A stretch of DNA of 64,000 nt from Chrysomallon squamiferum (GCA_012295275.1 CM022673.1:16477310-16541309); one strand, 5' to 3'; positions 39,764-53,700 are shown, counted from the stretch's first letter. The notes: a model not told the origin generated them from the sequence alone. Made by a program: numbers and translations.

Positions 39764-42700
39764 TCAGACTCTGTTTTCACTTTGCTGTTGTAAAGCTTCT
39801 ACTTTGTCAAGAACCTGATGTACAAACGGCCTCTCTGCAGCATTCACAGTCATCATCCATAATATCATTTTCTCCAATGATTTGGAATATCTGCAATATA
39901 AATGTTAAGGATGTTTCTCACAAAGAATTAAATTACTAAACACAAGAACTAATTTTTGTGCCATGCCTTCAAGATTTAACTTTTCAAACTCTGATTTAGA
40001 TTCCATTATTATTATTTTAAATTGTAAAATATAAAATATTTTTACCCAGAATTCTCTGGAAATTTCACATTTCCTCCAACTGTAGCAAGTGCCACACTGT
40101 CTCCACGCTGATAAACTTTTTCAAATGGAGATTCAAGAAATGCCATTCCATACAGAACACAACCAAGTGACTGAAAAACAAACATTTAAATAACACATGT
40201 AGTCCGAGTATAATTAAAGACACCTTGTCAACATATACTGAAAATTGTAATAGAGAAATAAATGTAAATACATTCTGGATGTATATTAAATATATTATAT
40301 ATGTATTGTATATTTACCCATACATCTGTCCGTTCATCTATATCTGCATTCATGTCCACTTGAAACAATTCTGGGGCTCTGTACATTATAGAGCATCTTT
40401 CTTCTGCTATATCCTTACATAAAAATTTAGAAAACAATTTTAATACAAGGATGACACCTTATTTCTATATAATTTTATGAAACAAACCAAAAACAGTTGT
40501 AGTATTTTGAGCAGCAAATATTAATATTATTATTTTACATATATATTTATTTATTATACATAAAATGAAAAATGACATATTTCTTTATAGATGATCCTAT
40601 TATGTTTTAAATTCTGGGACACAAACTGAAAATGAACTTCACTTGTAAATGAGTTGCATCCCTTGATGTTCTAACTTCCACTCTAGCTTTGGCCGCTGAA
40701 CCAAAATCCATAATTACTGGAGTTTCATCTTCAGCTATCATCACATTGGCAGGTTTTAAATCCCTGACAAAATAAAAATTAGTTTTTTCCTTCTTTTTAA
40801 CAGAAAGATGAAATCACATCCCCAATAACCAAAGTAATGTAAATCATGTACTACTACTGAAAAAGAGGACAAGAGAACTTTACATGTAATCTAATTTATT
40901 ACTTTTTAATCTGAATATATATCAGAAATGGAAATCCTGATGTCATGCAATGAGCTAACACTGCACATAACCAACTAAGAACTTCAGATGAAAGATTGCG
41001 TCATTTCAATCAGTATATGTAAAGAAGAAGAATTTATTGTAAAGAATAACTGAATTCATGTTTTTCTTAACTGAAAGTTCAATCTTTATAGATCAAACAC
41101 TCACACACAAATTTATTTGTTAAAGATATAAAATCTTGTACCTATGAGCATATGGAGGATTGTGGTTATGCATGATGTTTACGCCATTACATATTCCATG
41201 AAATAATCTCCATATCTTTTCTTCAGCCATTTTTTCTGATTTCTTGGCCAGAAATTCCATTCTGTCTTGTATGGAACCTTTCTGTGTAAGAGTAAAGTAT
41301 TTTAATTTTTTTAATTTTGTTGTCGATCTAAACCTTTATCTATATAATTAACACATGATATAAGTTAATGATAGTAAAAAAAAAAGATAAGTTTTACTCA
41401 AATATTCATTTTTCTTATTTTTCCTTTGCATACTTTTATTTTAATTTTAAATTAATATATATTTCAAAACCAAAGCAGGACTCTGAACATGAAAGTGGTA
41501 TTCTGAAATTTTTTGAAAACATCATAACTTCCAAACATTGCTCTATATTACGAACCATCTTATCCAGTTATTGCATTCTGTTAATACTTCATGGTTTTCA
41601 CTGAGAATAAGAGTTAATAACCATGCATCTGCTTGTCAGTTGTTGTGGGATTTTTATCTGTGGCATCACTGTTAACATTTTATTTCATGAGCAACATCAG
41701 ATGAAAGAATTTCAACATCAGTTCGTCAGTGTTGATAATACATACTCTGTATATGCCATTCCTATCAACTTTTCACTAACAATCTGTCTATAAGAATAAC
41801 AGTTTTTTATTGTTGATAATAGTGACTGTGAAAGATAGTTTCAACATCAATTTGTTAGTGTTGATAATACTTACTCTGTAATAAGTCATCACTATCAACA
41901 CTTCACTGACAATATCAACAGTTTGAGAGTGATAATTGACAGGAACCATGTTGTATTCTTCCAGTGGAATTATGTTCTGGTGGCGGAATGTTCTCATTAT
42001 TTCTACTTCTTGCATCGCTTGTCTTTCTTCATCTTTTGTGTGACATGTGATACGTTTCAGAGCAAACAGCTGCTTTGAATGAGCATCTTCAACTAGATCA
42101 ACATAACTGAATCCTCTACAATGATGAAATAGAGGTAAATTGTTTCTGAATATTGAAAATTATTAAATAATGTGTCCCAAAAGTTACTTCACTTCAATAC
42201 TATTTTATTAGCACGGACATAATTCAAGTAAATAAAATGTACATCAGGTTATATTTTTGATAAATGAAATTAAATCATATAAAAAATCAACTGAATTAAA
42301 GCAACTGTTCAAAATGGCCTCCTTCTTTCCCTAAACAGAGCAGGCATTTTTTATACACAGAGTGCAAACTCATTATAAAATAATGTTACAGTAAAGTAAC
42401 TTTTGTGCTATATACAAACCTTTATATAGATAAATAAATATATATATATTGAAAAATAAATAAAATAAAGGACGTTTCTTATTATGCTTTTATTTATTCA
42501 TTGATGTAACATTAAAATTATTCATTTTCTTTACTGTTAAACCTAAAAATATATTTTACAATAATTCATGTTAAAATAGTTAATACTTTTTTTTATCAAA
42601 TGTTGACCTGATTTAAACTCAAGTTCATTTTAATATAAATAAATAAATAAATAATATGCATTAAAAATGTTTATTGTATATTAAGATGAATTATTTAATG

Positions 42701-43088
42701 GGTAAAATACTCATTTTCTTTAAAAACTGATTGCATTTCATAGCTTTGACCAAAAGAAGATTATTTAAAAATATTTATAAAATAAAATAATTTTTTAAAA
42801 TAAAAAGATAGGAATGGAAATAGAAGTTTTAAAAAACAAACATAAAAAAAAATTAAGTAATAAGCTAAATTATTTATTTATTTATTTATTTAGTTAGTTG
42901 GTTAATTAATAAATAATATTAAAACTAAACTAAATCAGGTGAACATATATTTAAAAGTATTTCCAATAATTATTTTAATATTATAATAAGAAAACAAAAC
43001 AAAATTGCAACCCTTCTCCAAGCCTAGATTTAATGTAAAATCTGCGTCCATTAATATCTAAAGCTTCTTTGCCACAGACACATCCCAT
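39764..43088 (-). CDS. STK16: Serine/threonine kinase 16 (MPSK1/PKL12), NAK-family kinase
   Basis: Membrane-anchored Ser/Thr kinase of the Golgi/trans-Golgi network in mammals. Seven exons: 43012-43088, 41875-42115, 41142-41281, 40643-40763, 40318-40413, 40046-40170, 39764-39890; 308 aa (human 305). The N-terminus MGCVCG offers Gly2 for myristoylation and Cys3/Cys5 for palmitoylation, like the family's Gly2/Cys6/Cys8. Kinase landmarks: G-loop GEGGFSYV (about 24-31), LFALKRI with Lys46, catalytic loop HRDLKPAN (Asp154, Asn159), DFG (Asp172), then RCSIMYRAPELF and DERTDVWSLGCVLY. All catalytic residues are intact, so an active kinase is expected. It is divergent from DCTN2, with 759 bases between their starts. 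Confidence 0.96.
41707..41913 (-). repeat. Diverged duplication of STK16 exon 2 end plus splice donor
   Basis: The exon 2/intron 2 junction (41838-41913) is repeated about 130 bases further into the intron (41707-41783). Shared blocks include GTTGATAATAC, ACTCTGTA and CTATCAAC on the + strand. The intronic copy keeps a donor-like AGA|GTATGT at the place of the real AGA|GTAAGT. Confidence 0.8.
42171..42412. mobile_element. MITE-like element with imperfect inverted ends in STK16 intron 1
   Basis: The left end TGTGTCCCAAAAGTTACTTC and the right end, read on the opposite strand as TATAGCACAAAAGTTACTTT, form an imperfect inverted repeat with a perfect CAAAAGTTACTT core. The interior has GC-richer blocks (AAAATGGCCTCCTTC). 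Tc1/mariner affinity is suggested by the termini; a target duplication could not be fixed. Confidence 0.55.
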
Positions 43089-43460
43089 TCTGAAGATGAA
43101 TGAAAGATCAAGACCATTCATTGAGATCTGAGTTGTTTTAAACTGATTTGAAGTTGAGCTTTGTCCCCCTCAGATGTCATGCTAGATTAAATAAATAATG
43201 AAAAGGATGATTATAGTGAATGAGGTAAAGATAATAGCCTGATCAGACTGAACTATTATTATTATTATTATTTCAGTTATTAATCTGTTACATTGATAAT
43301 ATATGTGAGTGTGTTTGTGTTTGTGATTTCTTTTGGTAAGTTACTTTGAAAATATTACGAAAATTAATTATCATCTGACATGAAATTTAGTATTTGTAGT
43401 TATAATTATATTCTTGCTTTTATAGTTAATTTATATATATTCATTTATAATAATATTCAT

Positions 43461-43510
<50 letters not shown>

Positions 43511-43847
43511 TTTGAAACTGTAATTCCATTATCTATGACAAAGTGACATATGTGTACATGTACCATACGTATATGTATTTAGGATAATGGATCTTTAAAA
43601 GTAAAATAAGAAATGAAATGAAAACGTACGTTAAACGGCGTGAAATCACAAAAACTTTCTAAATTACATCTTGTAGATGCAGATATTTGAGTCTTATTAA
43701 TAGCCTAATATTAGTTTTCAATACACCGGTGTTACGTGTCAGATTAATACCCATGTCACTATGCTTCGATCTCAAGCTTTGTGCATGCGTAGTATAAATA
43801 GTGAGTGCTTAATTGAACGGAGGAAAAGACTCTTATTTTATACCAAA
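43089..43847. promoter_or_regulatory. Divergent STK16/DCTN2 promoter region
   Basis: Contains a TA-rich microsatellite (43464-43511) and, near DCTN2, a TATA-like TATAAATA at 43793-43800, 48 bases before the DCTN2 ATG, beside GTGCATGCG. Spacing would put transcription start near 43820-43830, leaving a very short DCTN2 5' UTR. The STK16 5' UTR lies at the left end. Confidence 0.5.
43464..43511. repeat. (TAA)n microsatellite
   Basis: About 15 TAA units between STK16 and DCTN2. Confidence 0.9.
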
Positions 43848-46800
43848 ATGGCCGATCCAAAGTATGCAAATCTACCTGGAATTGTAAGCTTTTGAATTAC
43901 TAATTTGATTGTTACATATATATTGAAATTTATTCAAAAGCAAGATTATTATGAGTTGGATGTAATGCAATGGTTACGTTTTTAAAACATTTGGAGATTT
44001 TAAAACAGACATCATCTGTGACACTGACGGGCAGCATGAGTCATTCTCATTCTGACAAGCCAGTTGTCAATTGATTTAAGTTCAGTAACACTTATTATTG
44101 ACAAATGCAGAATGCACGGTAGACTGTCAGTATGTTTGAATTTATAGATTAAATACATTCTTTAAGCAGAAGAAAACCCTTTAAATTTATCATTCTCATT
44201 ATTATTATGACATTAAATCGATATTTTACAGGATCATAATTCTCCAGATGTGTATGAAACAGATGATCTGCCTGAAGAAGACCAGCAAAATTTAAAAAAC
44301 CAGGTTTATATAACTTTTGTGTTCAGTATAAATATTAATATCTGAAAGAATACTAGTAATGGATGGGATTTATAAAAACCATACTTGTTTAAATTTTATG
44401 TTGATAAATGTATTGTTTACATGCAGTTTAATTACTACTTAATAAATAAAAGTATTCACAATTACCTCTTTCAGCAATAACTATGTATCTTTAATAATAA
44501 CAATAACAATAACATGAAAACTTCAGTTAATAAAATTTAAGACATCTTCAGCAGTATCATAAACAGATTAAGAAATGACATTTATTTCAGGCATCTACAG
44601 AGGATGATGTTGTTGAAAAGATAGGTGTAGACACAAAAGCAGCATTTGATACTTTCAAGGGAAAAAGTGTGGAGTCCTCTGGTTTAGGTATATTTTTAAT
44701 ATCAAATATTTTGTTTTGAAAACATATTTTATTTGTTACCAGAAAGAAGAAATTTTAAATTAAGCTTAAAATAAAATCTTGGTGTTCTAGCAGTATTTTG
44801 CAGCTAATTTAAAATAAGTCAATATTTTTTCATTCTCCTGTCTGTAGGAAGATCTCCATAAAATATCTCTATATGCTAAGTGATAAAATTAGCTAATAAA
44901 GGGCAGATATACTCATATAGTTCCTATTATATCATCATTTATAAACTTCATATGTTTGACACAAATCAGCTGTTATTTCATTCATTCATCATTTAAGGTA
45001 TGAAATACAGTGACAGTTAACAATGTTGTTAGTTTACATTCTGTGTGTACATATTCTGCAAGCAGAAGTAAATTTGTTTTCTTTAATATAAAAAGCCATC
45101 TTCCATGTATTATTATCTGCTTGCAATTATTATTGTCATACTTTTGTCTTAACAAAGATTGGTGATTAGTTAAACATAAAATTATAACGAGATTTATTCA
45201 GACCATACATACAACTTTATACAAGAATCAGATGAATACTTACTTGCATTGTTTGTTCAGATTTTTCAGATCGTATCAGCAAAAATCGTCGAACTGGATA
45301 TGCTGTTAGTCAAGAAGAATATGAAATGGTGAGCTTTTTATATTCTTTTTTTCTTTTCTTTTCTAGTTAATTGAATTTTTACTAAATAATATTAATATGA
45401 ATATTATATATATATATATATTATAAAATTGTTATTAGACTGCTAAATATTGGTGATTTATAAACAAACATTTTTTAAAGAGATTAACACATCCAATTCT
45501 GCTGAAGTTTTATACATTATATATAAAAGTATTACTGAAATAACATTGTTTAGGTGAAAATATATTGTGATTTTTAAATTGGTTTAACACAAATAATATC
45601 ACATTCTGTATAATGTATAAAAATTCCATCATTCATTTTCAGTAAAACAATTCGACTACTAAGCTGTGAATTAAAAATAATTATCATTTAGTATTTTTAA
45701 TTTTTAATTGTCAATTTATTTTTTATAAGCTGGAATATGGGTCCAGAAGTTCTGAGACTCCACAACAGAAGTATCAGCGACTTCAACATGAAATACGGGA
45801 ACTGGCAGAAGAAGTTAATAAAATAAAGGTAGATTTAAAAAAAAGGAATAGGTAAATAAAATTGATCAAAAAATATAAGTACTGACATTTTAATATAATT
45901 AATTTAATGAATGAATTAATATACAGTTAATTGTTGACTTAATAAATAATTGTTTAAAGAAAATGGTATATTATTTATATATATACATTTTGAAATTTAT
46001 TTTGACAAGTTTGTGCTAATCTTCCTGATAACATTACAAGCTTATGATGTGACAAAGCTGATGCTTTCTCATTAATCATGACAAACTGTTTCAAATATTA
46101 CTACCCATCCTAAAAAAGATAGAAATATCAGTGTCTTTGCAAAAACTTGACAACTGGAACAAAGAAATCTTTTATAAATATATTAAATGTTAAATGTGTT
46201 TGTTCTGTTGTTTGTGCCAACTGTTAAAATATTTCCCAATTATCTTTCTGAATATTTGACTTTTATAAATGTTACTTCTATTCAAATGATTTTAATCATA
46301 ATAAAATCATTTGAAAATAATTATCTTTCATATTACTGCTAAATGCCATTGAATTAAATTTTCTGAAAATGGATATGAGAAATATAATTTTTCTGTGTAT
46401 ATGTAGATTTCTGACTTTTGTTAATAATACAATTATACATATAATTTAAATCACCTGTCTTTCTTTTTTCCTTTGCACCACCAAATTTCAGACTCATCTA
46501 CTTTTTCCTGTATATTAAACATTGTGTATGATTTTATTTAAGGACAATATTAAGGATGAGAAATCCAGTGAGATGTTATCTCCAGTCGCCATGGGAAAAC
46601 AAGTGGAATACTTGAAACATCAGTTAGCTGACCTTCACCTTGAGAAACTATTGGGACCTGAAGTTTCTGTTGATCTTTCTGATCCTCAGGGAGCCATTAG
46701 ACAGTAAGTAACAGTCAGTTTTTATTTATTTTTATTTTTTTGGTAAGCTTTGAATTTATTACAAATTTAAATAAATAAAAAAGTAATTATTTGACAATAA

Positions 46801-49800
46801 ATGAGATTGTAAATAATAAAATTATTTAGTTTTTAAATGTAAAAGAAATGATAATGTATGAATAGAAATTGTTAGAAGATATTTTAATTTGATGCATTAC
46901 AAAATAAAGTAGGTAAATTTAAGACTTTTATTTATTTTTTATTCTTAGATGTTTTATATTGATAAAGATTTTTTGATTTTTTAAATTATTTATCCAACTA
47001 GATATGAAAGAATAACAAAAAATATGAGGCATCACTGATCATTTGATTAACACTGAAAGCCAGTATTTTCATAAACATCTATTCATTTCATTCATAAGAA
47101 ATGTATTGATAATTATGAATTGTGATCAACTTTCTGGAGCATTTTTATGATTTTTACAAGTTAAAGGATGTGTGTTTCATATCATGACAGGAGATTGCTG
47201 ACTCAGTTAGAATCATACAAACCATCTCAGTCAGAAAAAACAAAGGCTGTTGGGAAGGATGACCACGTTTTGTATGAACTCTATTACAAACCAGAACAAG
47301 CACAGTTTAGTAAAAATGCTCGGGTATGTTTTCAAATTGTCTTTATGTAATCTGTTTTCACATATTTTTAAAACTGCATGATGTTACTATTTAATTAAAA
47401 TACATAAAAACAAAATAAGTGCATTAGATATCAGTAATTTTATTTTAAATATTTCTTAGATTCTTATTATGTAGTGAAATAAATAATAATTTAGCAGAAT
47501 TGTATTATGTATGGTATATTATGTTCAGAACAACTGGATCAAAAGAACACGTTTATCAGAAAAAGTAAATAATGATTTAATATATTTGTAATATTGTTTT
47601 TTTTGTTAGCGTATTATTGTGCTTTTATGTATGAGTATGCTTGGTGGTACAAGAGTTTTTGTGGGTCGTATGTGAGAGACAGAGAGTGAGAGATTGAAAA
47701 AATGTTTATACTGATACACAAACAGATGGAAACATATTGTTACTTTGTATTTAAAAAAAGAAAGAAAAAAGATGGTTGAATTTTAAATATGAACAGTTTT
47801 TTTCAGATTGCCAATTTGGAGGAGAGACTTGACAGATTAACTTCTGTAGTTGGACAGAACACAGGAAAAATGGTTTGTGCAGATCAGTATTATCTTCATA
47901 AAATTATTAGAGTTTTATAAATATCTTTTTTAAGATTCTGCATGATTATTGTAGAATTTTTCATTAATATTTGCCGTAAGCAAGGTAGTATAATAGTAAA
48001 CTAATTTTTTAGATTTTAATATGTTTGTGAAAAACAGAGAGGAAATGAAAAGTTGATGATTAGGAAAATGAAAATGATCTTAAATTAATTGGATTTGAGT
48101 AACAAAAGTATAAAAACATTTTGTTTACTAAAACAGACAAATTGATGTTTTTTTAATATATATTTTTTTGACATTTTGATTAAAGCATGAAGTTACCAGA
48201 CCTGAGGTAACAAAATTTCTTAGCTGAATTAGTCATTATAAGTTGTTTTTATTTCAGAGTGTATTGACCACTGACACTGAAAACAAGAGCCTTGTAGTAA
48301 GTAAATTATAAAACATAAAATATAACACTTCTATCTCTAAATATAGTTATTTAAATTATATTATTTTGTTTTTTTGCTGTTTAAGTGAATAAAAAATATG
48401 AAAAATAGTTGATATTTTCTATAGTTTCTATTAAATAGTTATCAACACAATTTTAATAATAAACATTAAATACATATGGACAAAGCCTTGAGGTTTAAGT
48501 TAAGTTAAAGTTTGAAAATAAAGAATGTGTTCAATTTTAGTTGCATTTTTACTCACATGTGAAGTTTAGGATTAATATTCATTATTTGGAAGTTATCCCT
48601 CAACATTAATAGGTAATAATAATGAAATCAGTCTAAACTTAAACAGTAAAATGTTTGATCATTAAACAGATTTATCTGTACCACTAATTGTTAAAACTTT
48701 ATTTGTATGGGTAGAGGATCCTTTTGTCTGAAATTTTGAAATCTGAAACTTTTTGTAAGCTGCTGAAATGGTGATGTCTTACAGTTTTCAGAATATTTAG
48801 CTTATATACAGACTTTACTTCTTAAATGAAATTATTAAAAACATTATATGAACAATGCTGGAGACTACCTGTGTAAGCAGTATGTGAAATATAAATGGAA
48901 TTTGTTTTAGACTTAAATCCTGTTTTCTGATTATATCATTATGTTCTGAAATCTGAAACACTTCCAGTTCCAAGCATTTCAGATAAGGGATCCTCAACCT
49001 CTGCTGACTCTTGGATATATAGTATGTACTCAAAATATACTTGCTATCCACATCACACTTCACTTCCATTTTAAAATTTATCAAACCTGAAAACTTGATA
49101 CATATTGTTGATAATAAACACATAACTCTTTGTGCAGGGGTCTATGAGTGTTTTGAACACCAAACTGTCTCTATTGGACCCAGCCAACATAGAACAGATA
49201 GAAGCTCGACTGCAGACTGTACTGCACAAACTGGGACAGATTTCTGAGAAAAAACCAGTTCAAGAAGATTCTGACAAGGATGGGAAGGTTTGTGAATTTG
49301 AATTATATGGGTATTAATTTATAGTAACATATATAAGATAATTTAAACAAAACAAGCAGGATAGGTGAAGGTGAATGATATAGGTATTAATTTATAATAG
49401 TGTATATAAAATAATTTAGATAAAGATGTTAAGGTTCATACATTGTTACATAATAGATTTCAGTAAACAAGTGAGTAAAAATATAAATTTGAAAAGGCTG
49501 TAAATATTCTAAAATGTAACAATATATAAACTATTTTTTATAAAATGGAACAAGAGTGGGGCTTTCTTTCTGATCTACTCACTACTGCACAGGAATTTTT
49601 TTTTATATAAAAGTAAAATAATAGTAACAAGATGAAAATGTTCATTTTGCATGGTGGCAGTTAGCTGACTTTGTTAAATAATAGTTTTGTGAATTGTTTT
49701 AGATTTCAGAATTGTATGAATTGGTTAAAAAGTGGGAGGCTACTGTTGATACTCTTCCCGAAGTAGTCACCAGGTTGACAGCACTCAAAGATCTTCATGA

Positions 49801-50776
49801 ACAAGGTAAAATCAAAATATTTTTGGAATTGTATGAAACATTTGCAGTCTGTCATAAATTATGTTGTCTGTTTATAATTACAAATCTGTGAACTGTTACT
49901 ATTGATAATGTTTATACTGTTATTTCAGCTCTGCAGTTCAGTCAGTCATTGTCTCATCTAAATGTTGCCCAGCAGGAGGTAGCAAGTAGTTTACTTAGCC
50001 ATGGTGACATGTTGAAACAGGTTGGTAGTACTGAGATATACTCTATAATCTAATTTTAATTATGTTTCCTGACATAAAAATCTCTTTCTTATTGTGGCTT
50101 TAACACTAACAGTGAGATAATGAGAGATTATGCAGGAATCTTTCACTTATTAGTGACAGGAACAGTAACTCTAACAGCTTTATCTAGTTAAGATGTATTA
50201 CTATTTCATCATTAACACAATTTTTTTCTTTAAATGTTTCATTGAATACTGATCTTGGTTTTGTTATTTGTATCAGGCTAATTGGTCTTGTGTAACAATT
50301 GTTATAATTTTTATTTAACCTTTTCAAGAGAAAGGTTCTTTTATTTTTAAATGTAAATTAATTATTTCAATTAAAACTCTGATATTAGTTAGTTTGCATC
50401 TTAGTATAGGATTATTCTGGAAACAGAAGGTATACTATATTTTGAATGTGTGAAGGAAATATAAATGATAGGAAATGTAAATTTTGCTAACATTAAAATA
50501 AATTTAAATTGGATTTTGTCTAAATTATCTTTGCTGACAAGTAACACTTCAAATATAACTTTAAAAACTCCATAATTCAGGTAGCAAAATCAGGACCAGT
50601 GCATTTGCTACATTAGTTTTATAATAAACCAAAAATTCTTGTTATTCTCAAATTGTACCTTTTTTTCTTTTTTGTTTCTTTATCAGCTGCAACTTTCATT
50701 TCAAGAAAATGCTGCAGCCATTAAACAAAACTGTGACAGCATGGAAGCCAGAATACAGGCTCTGAAAAAATCTTGA
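43848..50776 (+). CDS. DCTN2: Dynactin subunit 2 (p50, dynamitin)
   Basis: Shoulder component of dynactin, which links cytoplasmic dynein to cargo. Thirteen exons in phase: 43848-43883, 44232-44303, 44591-44687, 45261-45328, 45730-45828, 46543-46703, 47191-47323, 47807-47872, 48258-48296, 49138-49287, 49703-49805, 49929-50020, 50687-50776; 401 aa, the same length as human DCTN2. Family hallmarks: MADPKYANLPGI start, PDVYETDDLPEEDQ, LDFSDRISKNRRTGY, SETPQQKYQRL, HLEKLLGPE, LPEVVTRLTALKDLHEQALQ, then coiled-coil helices to the C-terminus. Exons 1 (36 nt) and 9 (39 nt) are micro-exons. Exon 9 is phase-0 at both ends, so skipping it would keep the frame. The start codon is fixed by the conserved N-terminus. 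Confidence 0.97.
48708..49003. mobile_element. Tigger/pogo-like MITE in DCTN2 intron 9
   Basis: The two ends are inverted relatives: the left has GAGGATCC, CTGAAAT and TTTGAAATCTGAAAC; the right has TTCTGAAATCTGAAAC, CCAAGCATTTCAGATAAGG and GATCCTCAACC. Read on the - strand, the right end (GGTTGAGGATCCCTTATCTG, then AAATGCTTGG) strongly resembles the termini of pogo/Tigger-type non-autonomous elements described in mammals (MER2 group). A TA lies at 48706-48707. No transposase ORF. The assignment rests on remembered family termini. Confidence 0.6.
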
Positions 50777-53700
50777 ATATACTTGTATCACAATATGAGA
50801 TAAAAATGTGCTTCTGTTATTTATTGCTTGTTAAAACAAGTTTTTAGTGTTTCAAAATTAATTGTAGTTATGCATCTTCATAAGCTGTGAATTTATGTCA
50901 GTTTGGGATGGCACAACAACCCTGTTGGTGGTAGCTTTCTCTTTTTTAAAAATATGTATATTTATGTACAGTAAATAGATAAAAATGAAGAGATTTTTAA
51001 ACATACAGGTTTAATTATTTAACAGTGAAAGAAAACTAGATGTGAAAAAAAAAAGAAAAAAGAAGAAACTGTAATGGTCTTGTTAGTTACTCAATATTTT
51101 AATTTAATACACAATTTATGTCATCTGACAAAGGATGTTGATTATTAAGACCAAAATAAGACTTAAGTTAAAATTAAAAATTAGGTGACAGTGATTTTTG
51201 AAATTTTTATTTAAAAGTATGTTTTGCTTTGTGACTTTTCAGATTTTTCTGTACAGTTAAGTGCTTATATTCTACAGTGCAATAAAATGATGATAATACA
51301 ACTAAACTTGTCATTTTTGTTTCCACAAATGATCTATGACAATTTTTCAGAAAGAACACTTTTTGTAAAATCTTCTTGTCTTTGTTAAATTATCAGTTAC
51401 ATTTTTAGCTTTATTGATTAAAAACATTAATACTAATAAAATAAATTTGAAAAAGTGGAATTAATTCCTGGTTGAGTTATCTTCAGCTAATTTCAACCAT
51501 TTCTGCTGTTTGTTATTAATTTGAATACAAAGAATAATATCTGGTTAACACACTGAACAGAATGGATATTTATTAATAAAAGAAATCTGTTTATTTAAAG
51601 TTTTTTGAGTTACCTTTACCAATTTTGCAGCAAAATTAGTTTGTTTTTGCCAAATAAACAGGGAAAGCAAATAGGTCTTCCATTATTTTAGCAACTGGAA
51701 ATAAATACATTTCAGAAAATTCGTCGATATAATAATATAAATGTATTGATCTTAATTTCACAATAAAAAAATAAAAAAATCCAGACATAAATGATGCAAT
51801 TTAAAGCAAAAATATGATAGTGAGTGAATTTTAAAATTTTAATAAAAAAAAAAAGAAAGCTGAGATGAAAGGTAAATATAAACAAAGAACAAAGAACATT
51901 TGTATTAGTAAGAGCTTTAATTACCTCATGTCGAGTATTTCACAAACACCACTACATTTGTCTATTTTCTGACAACATTCCTTCAGCCATACATTTATTT
52001 TTAATAGATAAGGTTTCCTTAGATACTATGTTCTCTTAAACAAATGCCATTTAAATTCTTTACTTTTAAATTTCATTGTTTTCAAGGTTACAGTAATTAG
52101 AAGTTGAGGGTATCAATGATTTTTTAATGATAATTTTAATTTCACATTCATGAAAATAATGTACTTTGCTGTAAATTAATGATGAGGGAATAAAATAAAG
52201 TAATAATTACAAATAAGGTGTAACCAATAGGTACGTACAGGATGGGAAAATGACATTATGATAATATAAAACTTCATCATACTTAAAATATCAATAGAAC
52301 ATATTGTCTAAATATAAGCATCTATATATATCTGTTAACCTGTTGTACAGCATTCACACATTCATCCTGGAACATGACAGAAACACTTGTACTAAAAGTT
52401 TATAGCTCCACAGTACTGTCTAATGTGACAAAATCTTGTGATGTCTACAACTGATGCCAGATATTAAATGTGTTCTGGCCAGTATCTATTTACTAACTCT
52501 ACTTTTATGTGGAAGAAATCAGCTTTTAGTGAGAGTAACTTCTTCTGACAAATCCTTGTAATAAGAGACTGGTTATAAGTTTAATTACTTTAAGAATGTC
52601 ATAGCCTTTAAACACATCTCTAATTCTATTATTTGAGTCTGTTCATTGATGTAGACAGATCTATTTTGTGGAGATGTTATCTTTGACTGGAAACAAATTT
52701 TAAGAACAAAAAAAATGTTCCTTGCCCTACCACCTGAAAAATAGTTTGACCTGAAAATCTTAAGATAAAAGACATTTTTTGAAGATAAAATTTTCATTAA
52801 CTACTAAAATAAAATGGAAATCAGTGCCTAGGGGTGAAAACTAAGTTCCAGGAATAATGCCCATGAAAGACTGACAAGTATTAATTTGCTTCATCTTGCA
52901 TTTTAAACCCTTCCTGATAAAGTAAATAATTAAATAAATTCTAAAATACCAGTACAAACTGTATGGAAAATTTTGTTGCTAATGTCAACAAAAACAATAT
53001 GAAAGACAATCTGAAGTGGAATTGAAAACGTGCTTAATAGTAATAATAAAAACAAATTAGTGTAAAAGCTTCATGATATTTTGCTTAGAATTATAATAGT
53101 TGATCCATGAAAATGTCTTCTAACCCACTCCCAGAAAAATTTTAAAAATAAGAAATTAACACTGCAAATGTCATTTCATAAATTCTTGTAAAACTACTAA
53201 GAAAAATTATGTAAAATATAGATCTTTGGCTTTTAGAGACTACGCCAAATCTTTGTTCCACAGATGTACAATAAAATGTTACAAAGAGAAGTCGTATTGG
53301 AATAGATGTCATGTAAAAGCATATCAACAACTACAATATAATTTATACCAAAAACAAATGACAACACAGACTCTATATAAACACCACACACAAATAAATG
53401 TTGCCAAGCACTGATATATATATTTACATCTGGTTAATCATTAATGAAAAAAGATAAATAAAAGAATGCAAAGCAGTAAAAATTAAAACTTTTAATATCG
53501 GTTGCATACAATTTTGGTCAACAAAGATATGTTTTCAGAGAATGTTAGATAACTATTTTTCTATATTTTTTTTAAATTTCAAATTAAAAATAGGTGCAAG
53601 TTAATATATTGAAAAACAAAAAAATCCACAAATGCAAAAAATAATAATAGACATCTGAAATCTCTTGGAACAGGGATGCTTAGCTGAAATTTATATTTTA

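Noticed and set aside
39532-39780. 82-aa ORF on - next to the STK16 stop
   Set aside because: Lies in the STK16 3' UTR, overlaps its stop in another frame, no similarity recognised.
48815-49123. 102-aa ORF on -
   Set aside because: Mostly within the Tigger-like MITE and DCTN2 exon 10 antisense; not a transposase.
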